Of a DNA stretch of 64,000 nucleotides, positions 1 to 12,978 are shown piece after piece. The position numbers were made by a program, and so were the translations under genes. The DNA comes from Hofstenia miamia (Eukaryota > Xenacoelomorpha > Acoela). Location of the stretch: positions 485,236 to 549,235 of the forward strand of contig SCFE01000045.1 of NCBI GenBank assembly GCA_004352715.1. Direction: 5' to 3'. Every line of letters begins with the position of its first letter. The first letter of the stretch is position 1. Under the pieces are notes generated by a model. That model ran no database searches, was not told the DNA's origin, and was given only the letters and a program-made list of their open reading frames with translations.

Positions 1-214
1 TTTATACATGCATAGAATAAATTTACAATGAAAAGCAAATTTCTAGATCAAGAACAACCGAAAACCGACAGGCCGGTTCTAATTCTATGTCAAAGGAATA
101 GAAACAATAACATAATTTACATAAGAAGTGATGATCTGAAAATCAAACAATGCTTAATGTCTTTCCTTTTTTGCATTAGAACATGTGCACTAACGTTCAA
201 CCATTAATGTTAAG

Positions 215-620
215 GATATGATAAAAACATACAAGGTAATAATTGGTCCTGCTCTTGAATACTGCAGCCACGTTGGCATCACTCTATAACAAAGAATTAG
301 GAACAGGCGTTAGAACAAATTCAGCAAAGGGCATTTAAAATAATGATAGCTAGTATGGATTTTAAAATTGTACGTAGTCATTATAAGATATAATCATTAT
401 ATGACAGCAGACAAATTCAATGTGACAAACTATGCAGTAAAACTAGAAAAGATATAAATAACCCTCTACACCATGTAGTTCCTACTGAAAGAGACATGAA
501 TTAACCACTATGGAATCCAAGACTATGATTCAGCTTATAGAACAAAAAGATTTCTCAACAGTTTTGTCTCAATCCAATAAGAAATGGAGATATAGATTAT
601 GGTGCTTTTTAATTGTATGT
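215..620 (+). mobile_element. degenerate non-LTR retrotransposon 3' fragment
   Basis: Around 240-360, shifting between frames, the translation gives an IIGPALEYCS-like stretch followed by a QRAFKIM-like stretch. This resembles the region after the reverse transcriptase domain in Jockey/CR1-type elements, where a 'LEY-C-S-W' block precedes 'LE-IQ-RA-K-I'. Stops and frame breaks show it is dead. The limits are approximate and the assignment rests only on this pattern. Confidence 0.4.
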
Positions 621-779
621 TGTCTCTTTTCGACCTTTTGGTCGCAAAGATAAATATACTTTTCTCAAAATCTCATGAAAAGACAATTTCATTCATTTTT
701 GCATTATGCATGCATTAGAGGTAAATCCAAATAATTCTCGTGTGATTTAAAGAATTCGAATACACGACGTTACATTATT

Positions 780-960
780 ACCTCCGCCAAGCAGGTATTG
801 TTTTCGCCTCTGTTTGTCTGTGTGTTTGTTAGCAGGATTTCTTAAAAAGTAAATGATGGCTATTTATGAAAAATATTTCAATACAGATATTGGTCTAACT
901 TAGATTCCATTAAATTTTCAGAATGATTCTGATTACTCGCTGGGAGCTGGAGCCAATTTT
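780..960. mobile_element. short interspersed repeat with ACCTCCGCCA end
   Basis: The sequence starts with ACCTCCGCCA at 780 and continues with a TCTGTTTGTCTGTG-type stretch and a TTAGCAGGATTTCTTAAAAAG-like block. The same order of blocks recurs at about 60360-60525, where the other end reads TGGCGGAGGT, the reverse complement of this start. Together the copies imply a short non-autonomous element with about 10-bp terminal inverted repeats. The right end of this copy is not clear. Confidence 0.5.
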
Positions 961-1879
961 GCACTTGCAGTAACAAATGTCCATTAATAGGCAGCGTATG
1001 TCAATGCATAGAAGGATTTTTACACGCTCAATATTGATCGATTCTAAAAAATTCTTTTTCTAGTATTTGACCTAAAATACTACAAAATCAGAGACTTAAT
1101 TGATAAGATATTTGGCATTATCTAATTGGAGTTTCTTATATTGTCTTAATTGATTCGATTTTTGTAGCACCCAATAATATATAAAATCTTTGAACACAAT
1201 GGTTGTGCCAAGTTTGTTGAACGCGTTCGTCTGTCTCCTATTGAACTATAAAATATTATCATAAAATCTTATGAGGCAAAGCTTTAAAACATTTTAGAGA
1301 ACTTAATATTCTATTGCTCAGTCAATTTTAATATCTGAAACTAGAATCAAATGCGAGTGATTCTACATGTACAAAAATTGGAATAGCAAAAAGCCCGAAA
1401 TCTTAGGTTTTCCTGGGTAAAACGTTTTCCTAAACTCTTTATATCTAGTTTAATTATATAATAATATTATTATTAGGTCTTAGTCTTAGCAATATATATA
1501 TTTGCAACATTTGATTATATTATAATATTCAATGCGAATTGCATTAATATATAATTTACTATTTCTGTATAATGCCGCATTATTTTATTGCCAGAAATAT
1601 TTTATAAAATCCCTATGAAATTCATTGATTTACATCTAAATAATTTTAACGAATTTTAACAGAAAATTTCTGAATGATGCATACGTAACCAAATGACAAA
1701 TGATTTCCTAAATAATTTCATAAATATACATGAATCAAATAACCTTCACATAATTCGAGTTCTGAAAAAATGTTTTTTGTATTTATAAATTTGGCGTTGC
1801 TTTTTATTTAATTAATTCGTCAGAAAAAGGATACTATCCACGCCTATAGAAAACGTTGTAGAGCCTTAAAGGTACCATT
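961..1879. other. stretch with no recognisable gene
   Basis: AT-rich sequence with short ORFs only. I see no domain, RNA gene or repeat boundary here. Confidence 0.5.
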
Positions 1880-3850
1880 TAATTGATCTTCCGGCCGACA
1901 ATGGACTATTAAAAGATCAACCTACTCGACTTATCATGACTTAATAAATCGCATTGCTAGTGCTGGGAAAGTAATTTTTGCCCCGTTCATTCTTTGCGCT
2001 TATCTAATTGATGGCCTCATAGGCGGCGAAACTAAAGAAGTTAATGAGAAAGCTCGAGCATTTCTTAAACATGTAGGGTCTCTAGGACTATCACTCCGAA
2101 AGGACAAATGTGAATTTTTTGTATTTAAAATTAAATGTTTGGAGCATATGCTTGACAATGGACATCTTGGACTTGATACAGATAGGATACAACCAATTGC
2201 AAACTTGCAAGCAACGAAAACAAGGGCAATGCTGGACCGAGTTTTAGGAATGATGAACTTCTATAGAGAGTACATACCTAACTTTGCTACTAAATCTGCC
2301 ATCCTATATGAATTAAAGAAAAATTCTTTGAATGGAGAACTGAGCATGAAGAGAGATTTACCAATTAAAGAATGACTTGATGACAACAACATTATCAATG
2401 CCGGACTATAGCAAACCCTTAATGTTATGCACGGATGCAAGTGATATTGCAATTTCTGGGATTTTCGAACAAGCGATCGCATGTTAACGATAAAAAGCCA
2501 TTGGCCGTTATTTTCAGTGTGGATAAGCTAAAGAAATTTCTCTATGGTCAACAGTTCAATTGCAGTCGTATGTCTATTTAAAAATTCTAAGCCATCACAA
2601 AAAGCATTTACGGTGACAATTGTTTCTATCAGCATTTTCATTTAAAGCTATCTGAAGAAAGGGTGCTGAAAATATTGTTCCAGATACGCTTAGCCGGACT
2701 GCGACTGCAGTTGCATGTGAGCGAAAGAAACCATTTGAAGAATGGAAACAAATATTATTGCTGAATTCCCATGGTGCTCATTGCGGACGAAGTGTCATGC
2801 TAGCAGACTTAAACCGAAAAAGGCATCAAATGGAAAGGCACGGTCACTAACTTTCTAAAACAATGTTCTGTATGCGCTGAATTAAAACCCAAATGGTCTC
2901 AACCACCGCCAGCGTCGATTGCAATTCCCAGGGAAACTCAAGAACTCGTAGCGGTTGATTTCGTAGGACCATTATCCCAAACATCACATGGATTTCTGTA
3001 CATGATGACATTTGTTGGTGTTTTTTCTCGGTTTGCAGAAGTTTACCCACTAAGGAATATTAATTCAGATTCGACCTCAAGATGTCTAATTGACTACGCA
3101 TTCAGGTAGAGCAATGTCAATCAGTTGCTCTCAGATCGAGGATCGCAGTTAGAATCATTTCAATTTTTATCTACTTGCAACAAATTGGGAATTAAGAAAA
3201 AAACAACCGCGTACCACCCGCAAGGCAACTCTTTTCTTGAACGGTTCAACAGAACCAAGGACGTCTGAATTATTTACATAATTTATCTATGTAAATAACT
3301 AAGCTATGTAAATAATTCAGATGTCCTTGACAGAACTTTGTTAATGAAAATCAAATCTCTTTTGAAGGAACAAAACGGATCGTCCAGCTTCATGGACCCA
3401 CTATTCTTCGGGATTACCGAACAGCTATTCATTCCGCAACAGGGTTTTCACCACATGATTTGATGTTTAGAAACACACCTTCAAAACTCTCGGAAGCAAC
3501 AGAAAATATTATTCAATCTATTAAATGCAATCAGTCAAGATATAAGGTTTCATCAATCGCAACCATTGGTAGGAATGCCAATATATATTAGATCGCCAAT
3601 GCCTCAGCGAAAAGTACACCCCCTAATCATGAAGCGGGGGTTTTAACCAGAATATTCTCACCGCAAGTGGCTGAAGTGAATAGTGACTTGCACCAATACC
3701 AATTGGAATAAAAGAAAACTCGGATACGCAAGACAACAGTCTCTCAACTGATCCCAAAATACATCAACCTCAATAGCCAGAAGGTATCCTCAACTTAGTC
3801 GAAATGTTCCAGAATGATATGGGAACGTTATTTCACATGGTTAGCCTACG
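1880..3850 (+). mobile_element. decayed Ty3/Gypsy LTR retrotransposon pol
   Basis: Several conserved pol blocks appear in order on +. A reverse transcriptase 3' part at about 1970-2375 carries a decayed YxDD motif (YLIDGLIGG). It is followed by a KDKCEF block and the MMNFYREYIPNFA thumb-type block. An RNase H-like CTDASDIA block lies at about 2430-2475. A zinc-finger-like HGAHCG block is at about 2770, and an integrase core follows with VDFVGPL (about 2955), LSDRGSQ (about 3125) and AYHPQGN before ERFNRT (about 3210-3255). Stops and frameshifts break it. Near 3860 a GCGGGAAG polypurine-like stretch precedes TGTAACAG, which could be the start of a 3' LTR. No paired LTR was found. Confidence 0.85.
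3256..3329. mobile_element. 74-bp palindromic miniature transposon
   Basis: This insertion splits the integrase ERFNRT block of the Gypsy remnant. Its first 25 bases (3256-3280) and last 25 bases (3305-3329) are inverted repeats with one mismatch. The 7-bp sequence ACAGAAC lies immediately on both sides (3249-3255 and 3330-3336), as a target-site duplication would. Removing the insert and one duplicate restores integrase reading. The ends begin CAAGGAC. The superfamily is not clear; a 7-8 bp duplication would allow hAT-like. Confidence 0.85.
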
Positions 3851-4439
3851 ATTTTTTTCATGCGGGAAGTGTGTAACAGTATATTAGTTTATATTTATTA
3901 TTTATTATGTGTACAACAGTGCAATTTTATTTATTAATTGCTTCAAATATGTATAGTTTCGCTTGTTTAAAATATTACCTGCGAGGGGCTAGTTGCTAAC
4001 AAATATTTAAGGTTGTTGATAGCATACGAACAGTTACGTTGTCTACCTTTGACTACACGACAAAAGTTAAAAACGAGACAGGGCTCTATAAAATGTTTCC
4101 GTTTAACAAAAAATAAGATTTCTTGGTAAAGACTAATAAAAACTACAAAAACTGGATAATTAAAAAAGGGTGACAATTTTTGTATGGAGATATTTTTATG
4201 TTAATAAGCGAATAACTTGTTCTGCTGAACAACTTATAGAAACTGAAATAATTTGCTCCAACTTCGCGCCTACATAATTACAAAAAATCATATTATAACA
4301 TTCCAAACTATTTGCTCCATTTTTGAAATTTGCAAAATTTTGGATTGCAATACACAATACACAAAATCATAACAAAGAAGCGGCAATGAGTTTGTGGTGC
4401 ACACATGTTTAGGCCTTTGAAAGAAGGAGAACTTTCAAA
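3851..4439. other. stretch with no recognisable gene
   Basis: AT-rich sequence after the Gypsy remnant. If the TGTAACAG near 3872 is an LTR start, part of this is LTR. No second copy of it is visible in the window to confirm that. Confidence 0.4.
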
Positions 4440-4800
4440 TCAAGTCAAAAGGTTATTTTACAAAAAATTGCCCGCTCTACAATAAATTTGTAGTTATATA
4501 TAAATTAAAAGATAACATCTCCTTAAAATACAATATTAGACGTGGTCACATAAATTTTAAAAAATTAAGTTTAAAATTATGAAAAACTCATTTTTAAATA
4601 CTACAGTAAAATTATGGAATAACTTGGATAAAAATGTTAGATCAGAAAAGAAATATCTATTGTTCAAAAAAGAAGTGATTAACCATTTCAAAACTGTCTC
4701 AACAAGGAATTATCTTACCAATCAAAGAATAGGTTCGTTAATTACAAATGCCTTCCTATTTCATCTTCTCTTATCAATTAAAAATTAATGATAATGAATT
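4440..4800 (+). mobile_element. non-LTR retrotransposon C-terminal fragment
   Basis: The open frame to 4788 encodes a stretch with TTVKLWNNLDKNVRSEKKY and FKKEVINHF. This fits the C-terminal tail common in CR1/Jockey-like reverse transcriptases, where a 'VKLWN-LP' block is followed by a lysine-rich helix. It resembles in position the tails of the larger copies at 40.0 and 61.2 kb. It is truncated at the 5' side. Confidence 0.55.
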
Positions 4801-4895
4801 TAACTAGAGAACAAATAAATTTTGAAACTAAAATGATCAAGAATTGTCATTCTTTCCTTTGCAACAAAGAAAAAGAAGTAATAAACAGTACTTAA

Positions 4896-5095
4896 CACTA
4901 GAACGGCTAACTGTGTCAAAATTTACCCAAATTAGAACTTTGTTTACTTGTGTATGCATTCATTAAAAACAACAGCAGGTATATGCACCACCAAATAAAC
5001 TGATAATCCATTTGATTTTGCATGTGTAATTTTTCTCTTTTTTACATAATGTTCTATTTTGAAATGCTGCATGAAAAAAATCATAAAGAGTAGTG
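4896..5095. mobile_element. possible piggyBac-like short element (TTAA, CACTA ends)
   Basis: TTAA at 4892-4895 is followed by CACTAGAACGG, and the right side reads TAGTG followed by TTAA at 5096-5099. The CACTAGAAC start matches the better preserved elements at 31470 and 51083. The inverted repeat itself is only about 5 bp beyond the TTAA, so this call is weaker than those. Confidence 0.4.
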
Positions 5096-5099
5096 TTAA

Positions 5100-8000
5100 T
5101 AGTGATCTTTTTTGAACACTTTTTCTATTTGTTGCAGAAATTGTCATATTGTTAATATGTGTAGATATTTTAAATTATCACAAATGACCATTACGCAAGA
5201 TTGCTATATTAGGCAATTCTTTGAAAAAAGAATTACCGTCCGACGATGAAATTCTCTCCTTTTGTGAAAGAAACTGAAGTAAAGTTGCCAATAAAGTTAT
5301 ATTTTCCTGAAATGTTAAACATAGAAAATTGGAAAGAAAAATTAAGAAACATCTAACAGGAATTTTAATTTTTAGGGTAAGAGAGACCTTTTTTAAACAG
5401 CGTCACATTTAAATGAAATGTTATGTAAGCTGTACTGAAACATTCTTCTTAGCAGAGGCTTTTGCATTCTCTGACTTCAATCTTGTTCATTATGAATTTC
5501 TATATTTAGCTTAGTTAGTTGATAGCAGAAGTAGCAAATTCTTTAGTAATTAATAATTAAATGATCTGTGCTAATATTTTAACATACGAATGACACTATC
5601 AAATGATTACCAATCGTTTTCTCATGGAGCTGATATTTACTTCAAAGCAATATTTCTTATTTCCTTTGCATTGTAAAAGCCAAACAAACGCATATTTGAT
5701 TAGAATAGATTAATTCTCTAATAAAAAATTGAGTCTCCTTGAACTCTCGGATACATTAAAATTAATGATTAATGTTTTATGTATCATTAAAGAAACATAT
5801 AAACCGCAATATTTATTGAAAGGACTGAAAAGCCAAGTTCTGAACATATTTCTTATGAAAACATCATTCAAAGTATTGTTCACAGCCTTTTCATTATAAA
5901 CCATTTAAATGATATGTATTCAACTAATTTTAATGCACTTCTATAATATAAATGTAGTCATTCATTATAATTCAATAAAAAGCCTAAAAAATTTCTCAAG
6001 AAATTGCCCAATTTATTTCAAACATCCCTTTCAAAATATAAGAAAGCAAAGTTGAGTCAGAAAACATTGAATTACAAAACTGCCTGTAAACCTAAAATGT
6101 AGGTTGAGTTGGCATCAACTTCAGGCAGGTAGATGCTAACTCCTGTCGTCCTTATTTCCATACCATTAAGAAATATTGCTTCAATATGAATATAAATTAA
6201 CATAATATGGCATAAAAGAGCGCTGTGCAGTTCTTGACCCCCGTCATCCCTGAGAATTACTAATTTCGTTGTAATTGGCGTTGCTAGAAAAGAAATTTGG
6301 AGGATGCCAAATATTAATGAGTTCAAGGGAACTACAAATTGCTCGTCTTAAAACACCACCATCTGATATAGGATGATATAATTTTCTACAAATTTTATAC
6401 TTTCAACAAATCTCAACTTCGGAATCCAAATATTAAAAATTTGGCTGCACCAGATGTTCGTTGTCTTCTATAATTGAATTGTACAGACATTACATTTCCA
6501 CATAAAAGAATGAATTTCTAAATGAATTTATGCATGGTTTTTTACAGAAAATTTCTAAGGTATGACATATGCTAAAAGGTATTTAAAATTCAATAATGTA
6601 ATTATAATGCTAATATTTCTAAAAAAACCTCTGAAAGCTGTCATTATATATAATATGATCTAGGCAAATGTACATGAACATACAGCATATTGTACCTCTG
6701 TATAATAAAACAGCTCCACAATATTAAAAATTTTGTTTTAATTATTTCTGACACTAAATGCAGCAGCTTGTCGTGTGTGTGATAATCAGCTTTAAGCCAA
6801 GGTACGTTTCTGTTTTGAAAAGATTTAAAACAAAGGCTACTAAAACAAAATAATATAAGCGAGACTCGTCTGACAAACTTTCTTGTCTTTAAGTTTAAAT
6901 TATAGGGAAAACGCTGCAGGCCCTAATTTTTTAGTGATTGAGAAACCTAAGGTACTTTCCAGATAAATCTCAGTTATGCATGTGGATTTTGACATTTTGA
7001 AATTTAGTAACAGCTAAATATTGTATATGGTAGTGTTTGCACAATTTCTGTTCTAACTAATGCATTCTAAAAGCAATTCCACATAGATGAACCAAAAGAA
7101 GTTGATGGTTTTAAACAAAAGGCTTAAAACTTATCTGTACAGAACGGTGACAAGCATTTTCAGATAATTGTACACTTCGAGGGTAATCGGAAAGTTGCTT
7201 GTACAGAAAGGCTGGAAAAAACCTGCAGAAATGAACCAAATATTTTTACCGGTGCCAAAAGCTGCCTTTAACTAATTTTCATAGTAAAACACGCAGAATT
7301 ATTTTTAATATCGCATTTTATAGCCAACAGACATTTGTTCAAGCTAGAGTTTGCGTCCCTGGTCTTTGAACAATTATTGTACTTGCAGCTGGCCATAACT
7401 TTCAATGCAAATATGTATTTATTTTTTAAATATTTAAATGAACAATATGAACAGAACTAATGTACAGAATTAATAGCTATTGAAGATTGAATTCTCAAAT
7501 TAGATGTTATGATATATACATAAACTCTATACGCAAATTGCATTATTGATATTTAGCTTGGCGCTACAGTGATGTTTGGGTCGCACTCACCTACATTCAA
7601 AATTTTTTCGTTATATCCAAGAATGACATTTCTAGAATGTCTAAGAAAATATCTTAATTATGAAAGACAATTTACGCTTATCATAGTTGCATATTTTTAA
7701 TATTTTATTTATGTTACTGTTTTTTTAGAAATCCTAATTGAGATATGCATGATGTGGAATGGAAAAACTAACTGTATCCGATAAAAATTATACAGTTATG
7801 TAGGAAGCAATAGGCTCCACTTAAAAATTTTGCTCATTGGCTCGCAATATGTGGAAAACGTTTGTGCATATTATTTTAACATTATACCAAATATTTCCTT
7901 CTGCAAAATTCGATTCTGACATTCAAAATATTTTAACGATTGCGATAAATGGACCTGCATTTGTATATTGTTTCCAAAGTTTCTGTATGGCAAAGCAATG

Positions 8001-8457
8001 AGCATTGCACTGGTGCTTTTGTTCAAAAGCAATATTTGAAAGATTTTGGCGCAATTTATGCTCATTCATCTTGAGATCAACAAAATATATGTTGAATAAA
8101 ATGCAAATCAAGTACTTCCTTTGCAGAAAGCAACACTACCAATACACATTGTTTCGCCATACAGAAAAAAAATTCTAAGCGTCAGAAAAATGTAGGTCCA
8201 TTTAGCACAACTGTTAAAAGATTTTTATGCCATGTATTAAAGTAACACTCAGAATCGCAATTGCAGCCTTATCTACACTCCAATGCTGTTATTAAGTATG
8301 TGCTAAAAATGGGCAGAAATTCAGTCGTGCTCAACTAATTTCATGTTTGATAGCTTTATAACTAGCAAGGCCTTCTTAGATAAATTGCTATATTTAATAT
8401 CTAGCATTTTGCAAATAGTTTTCATAAAAATTTCGGCACTTTTGCTTTAATACATTG
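5100..8457. other. intergenic stretch upstream of the channel gene
   Basis: AT-rich DNA with no domain-bearing ORF on either strand. An 84-codon frame on - (6326-6072) has no recognisable motif. The promoter of the channel gene should lie at the right-hand end, but I see no distinctive core element. Confidence 0.5.
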
Positions 8458-9024
8458 ATGTTAAAACTTAAATTATTTAGACATTCTTGCATTTGTTTGT
8501 TGATTCTAACTGTTAGTATCTACGGATCAAATTTCTCTGAAGACTTAGATGCTTTGAAAAAAGGTCTCCGCGACTTAGACTCCATTCCTTTACAATCAAG
8601 CAAAGAGCCATTAATAATCAATATGTTTTTCCGACTGTCCAGAATTATAACAATTGATATTGGCACTGGTGACTTTGCTTTTGCTGGCATTGCCATGATG
8701 AAATGGAATGATTACCGAATCCCGGAAAAATGGAATAAATCATTTACAGAAGTAACACATGTGAGACTATCTTGTGACGATGCGTGGTGCCCGGATTTGC
8801 GAATGTACAACACAATTGGTGAAATCAGCGATGAGAGTGAAATGACATCCAATATTATTGTTTATCCCGATGGCAATATGACTTTATCTGAACCACGGCT
8901 GTACTCTCTAGCATGCTATCTCGACGCTTACCTGTTTCCATTTGATACTCAGAAGTGCAACCTCCGATTCGGCACTTGGACTTATATGAAGAACGAAGTT
9001 CAATTTCTTGCTCACTCGTTACCG
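8458..9024 (+). CDS. channel gene exon 1: signal peptide and ligand-binding domain
   Basis: The ATG at 8458 follows a TTG codon and opens a hydrophobic signal peptide. The exon carries W83 in a loop-D-like WNDYR, the W-x-PDL block (W110, P112), the Cys-loop and W174 in the loop-B-like FGTWTY. Potential N-glycosylation sites are NFS and NMT. It ends at CCG before the donor GTAACA, in phase 0. Most of the extracellular domain is in this one exon. C106 and C111 are extra cysteines flanking the DDAW block. Confidence 0.93.
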
Positions 9025-10350
9025 GTAACATTTTTGCATGTCTTCAATAATACCATTCGATATATTTTTTGAAAGTAGTTTTATTTTCATAGCAGTACTT
9101 TGCAGTCATGAAAATAAAAATGCAAGTAATGGCATCACGCCCGCTGCTCTAGTGTTCGGTTAAGCGGGCGTCAAAATTTAAAAAAAACTAGAACATAGAA
9201 CAGGAAGCAATAATAAATGGTTAGATGTAAAAAGTGCAATATACATTTATGCTTACAACAAAATTCATACAAATTTATTTCATTAAAAACTAAGAATCGT
9301 CTCAAATTTTAATACTGGATTTTCTGCAATATCTATCCTTGCTTGTCGTCTGTGTCTAAGAACAGAATTTCATCAAAACTATCAAAAAAAAAATATATAT
9401 ATATACGTGATTTATTCAATAATGCCTCTGACAAATAAGGAAGAAACATGATAATTCAATCAAAGCAATTGCTTTTGAAGCCTGACCCTATGCTTGTTTA
9501 AAGGCATATCTTAATTTTTGTCACGCAGAGATGTGATAGAATACAGAGTTTTGATAAAATTCCTTGTCGAAATTGCAACTGCTTAATCAGCAAGGTGATG
9601 ACTTTGTATATAGTATTGTTGCTGAATGGAGACATAAGGAAGCGAAACCTCCCCTGAAGATGAGAAGCAGCCCCTCACATTGAGAACAAATAAAACATTC
9701 AGTCTTTTGGGATAAAGGGGAGTGATTCACCAAGATTTCTTGCCTAATGGACAAACTGACAAAAAATAAATGGTCAACACTATATCCTTAGTGGTTGAGG
9801 AATACCGTTAAAAGAAACAAAAATTAAGAAATGCTCCTATAAAGGCAAATAATGTTGCACAATGTTCAGTCGAAAGGAGTATTTTTACACCACTGCAACA
9901 TCCACTGGACAGCAGGTATCTTGCTCCAACGATTACTTTTTATTCATGTACCTGAACAAAGCATTACTTGTGCATTGTTGTGAAGCATCACATGCAATCG
10001 AGCAATTTGTTGAAACGTGGTTCACCCAGTTTCCTTGAATATTTTTCATTTTTCGCTGATGCATTTCAAAAATTATTTGATGGAATATGACGATTGCTGC
10101 CAATGGGATTTATATTGAAAAATAATTATATGATTTTCGAAATAGTATTAAATGCAGATTCAGTTCAATAAAAGTTGTTTTAGTTTTTGTGCTGTGCTTC
10201 TTTCTTAGTTAGTCCGAGGCAGTATATATATATATATANNNNNNNNNNNNNNNNNNNNNNNNNNNNNNNNNNNNNNNNNNNNNNNNNNNNNNNNNNNNNN
10301 NNNNNNNNNNNNNNNNNNNNNNNNNNNNNNNNNNNNNNNNNNNNAGGCAG

Positions 10351-10389
<39 letters not shown>

Positions 10390-12942
10390 TGAATAACATT
10401 GGCATCATCAGATCAAAGATTCTCTTTATTTAGTTAATGCAATACTTGAGGAATTCACGTTAGTGGGACATTTCCTGCTGTAGGACAAAGTTCTTATCAA
10501 AAGCCTATATAAATATGTAGTTGGAGTACAGAAAAATTTGGTTTAATTCTGCCATTCAAAATTTGACTGTTGTATATCTCGAAACTGCCTTGCAAATGCA
10601 CATACTTATTGAGTAGATAACTTTGGGTAATTTTGTACGTAATTGAAGCTATTTTATTAAGGACATGTCTGTGTGCATAAACATATATAACTAAATTTTC
10701 TCGTCTGTTTACTTCCTGTTCGTCATCTTAACATTTTTATTTGATACAGGAAAATGCCATTAGCATTTATTTAATCAACATTTCCTTTTCTTGTTATATC
10801 CGTTTATAGGTGCAAGGCAATTTTTCCTTAGGGGTTCCAATTAAGCGGATTCCACTGTACTTGGTCATATGGATAGTGAACTCATCCTTCAGAGGAATTC
10901 AAAGTCGTTGATTTAATAATGACAATAATTAAGGCTAATCCATCATAGAAATTCAAGCTTTTTCTATGCAAAATTTTACTACGTTCGCAATTTTACGAGT
11001 GAGATTGGTTAGAATACTATAATAAATGCAATAAACAACATCTTCTCGCAAGCAATAAATTTACATTTTAAATATCAATTTAATATTTTCTTATATTTGG
11101 ATGTTTCAAAATTAGATTATAATCTTTAACACCATTTTGTTTTTGTTGTATAAGACCTACTAGAAATACAAATTATTTTAAATATATTTATAGTTAAGAT
11201 TATAATTTGCAAATCTCTGCGGTCAAAATTTGTAAAGTACTTTATAAATTTTCATCAATTATTTAAAATGTACTTAATAAGTCTGCCAATTATGTGTTTA
11301 CTGAGTATTAATTTTCATACGACAAAAATATTTCGTAGCAAGAAATATTTCGTGTAATGTAATAGAGATGCATAGTAAAAATTTGATAGTATTGAATTTC
11401 TATACAATAAAGCCTCCACATCAATTGGAAGCAGAGGTGTACGTTGCTAATGATAACGCTAGGCACTAATTAACGCAAAGTGGGATTCATTAGGCGCTAA
11501 CTAACGCAAACGGAGTCTGACAAGAAACAAAAACTCCTTTTAAACAGTATATGATATCAACTTAACCCGAAGGAGATTAGCAAGATTATGTAAAGAAGAT
11601 ACATGCACACACCTTATCATTCCCTTCAAAACAATTGAATCGATTATATACTTCTTCTTTTAAACGACGTTGCAGTAAATAATCGCTACTATGGTGGAAT
11701 CTTCACTTACGACATGATGTGGTGTGGTGCGCTGATAAATGATTAATAGATGATAGTAAATCTGCGTTTAAACATGTTTAGCATTAACAATGCAGTTTGG
11801 AAAATTAATCTTTCTTCCTTCAAATATTTACTGTAAGTTTTATAGGAATCACTTCTTAGAAGAATCAGCAAATGTCAGTCAATTTTTTATATCAGCGTTA
11901 ACGAAAATGTTAAGAAGCCCGACATTTTTGTCAATTCCTAACCCAAAGATGAGAATTCATCACGTAAAAATCACTAAGACATGCGGATTGAAAAAATTAA
12001 TTCTGAGACATCGACTCAACATATTAATGCAGGTTTTCTACGTGTATTTTAATACTTGACGCAACCCAACCCTAAAGTTTATCAAGAAATAATACACAAC
12101 CCGTGGGTTTGGTTGCTTTGACCAATCGCGTCTGTAGTCCTGGTTTATAGAGGGTAAAGTTTTCACTGTTTTTTTAGAAAACGTTTTGGTATAAATATGG
12201 GGGTGTTCAAGCTTCTGTTATTATGGTGTAAAACATTTTCATTACGCAGAGCTATATTTGTTACCTTCAACAATTTGCTCGATTCCCAATAGCTTGCGTA
12301 AGGCGGTATTATCACATCTCAACTTAAACAGAGCTGCTAATGGTAAAATTTGCCGCTAACTAACTCTAATATAGAACTCACTAACAGCTAAGTTGGCGCT
12401 AATCACCCTCCTCATCATAATTATTGGAACGTTGAAAGGAATGTTACGTTTTAATGGTGAAAAATAGTATTGCATGAACTAAGTACTTGTTATTAATGGG
12501 AATCCAATATCGCTTCAGAAAATTTTGTGAGTCCATTAAGTGGAACTAACCACTAATATTAAACATTGCCAAAATCCTTACTAAAGTCAGTATACAGTAG
12601 AGAGGAAGGACGATTTATATTATGATTCGTTCAATGTTTGACAATTCCATGCTGAGGAAAATTTAGTTTTTTATAAAATATAAAACAAAATACAATTAAA
12701 ATAGTAATAATTTTGACAGTAGGCCAACGTTTGTTACCTCTTTTGTCAAAGGAATTCGAGTAAATAGAATAATCAGTATTGTAACGGAAGTGTACATCAA
12801 CATGTGCAAGCAGATCTCAAGCAAATTTTGCAGTAAACAAATCCGGGATTTAATCAGGATTTTATCAAGTTCAGTTGAGATTGGGAAGAGAAAGTGATCA
12901 ATCTACTTGCATATAAATTGTCTTTATTAAATATGTGTTTGC

Positions 12943-12978
<36 letters not shown>

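Noticed and set aside
6072-6326. 84-codon - strand frame upstream of the channel gene
   Set aside because: No domain, no joinable exon, and ordinary length for AT-rich DNA with few G/C stops.
10187-10408. Open frames across TA tracts and gaps (also at 55318-55596 and 63577-63972)
   Set aside because: They are TA repeats translated as Tyr-Ile plus runs of N; not genes.
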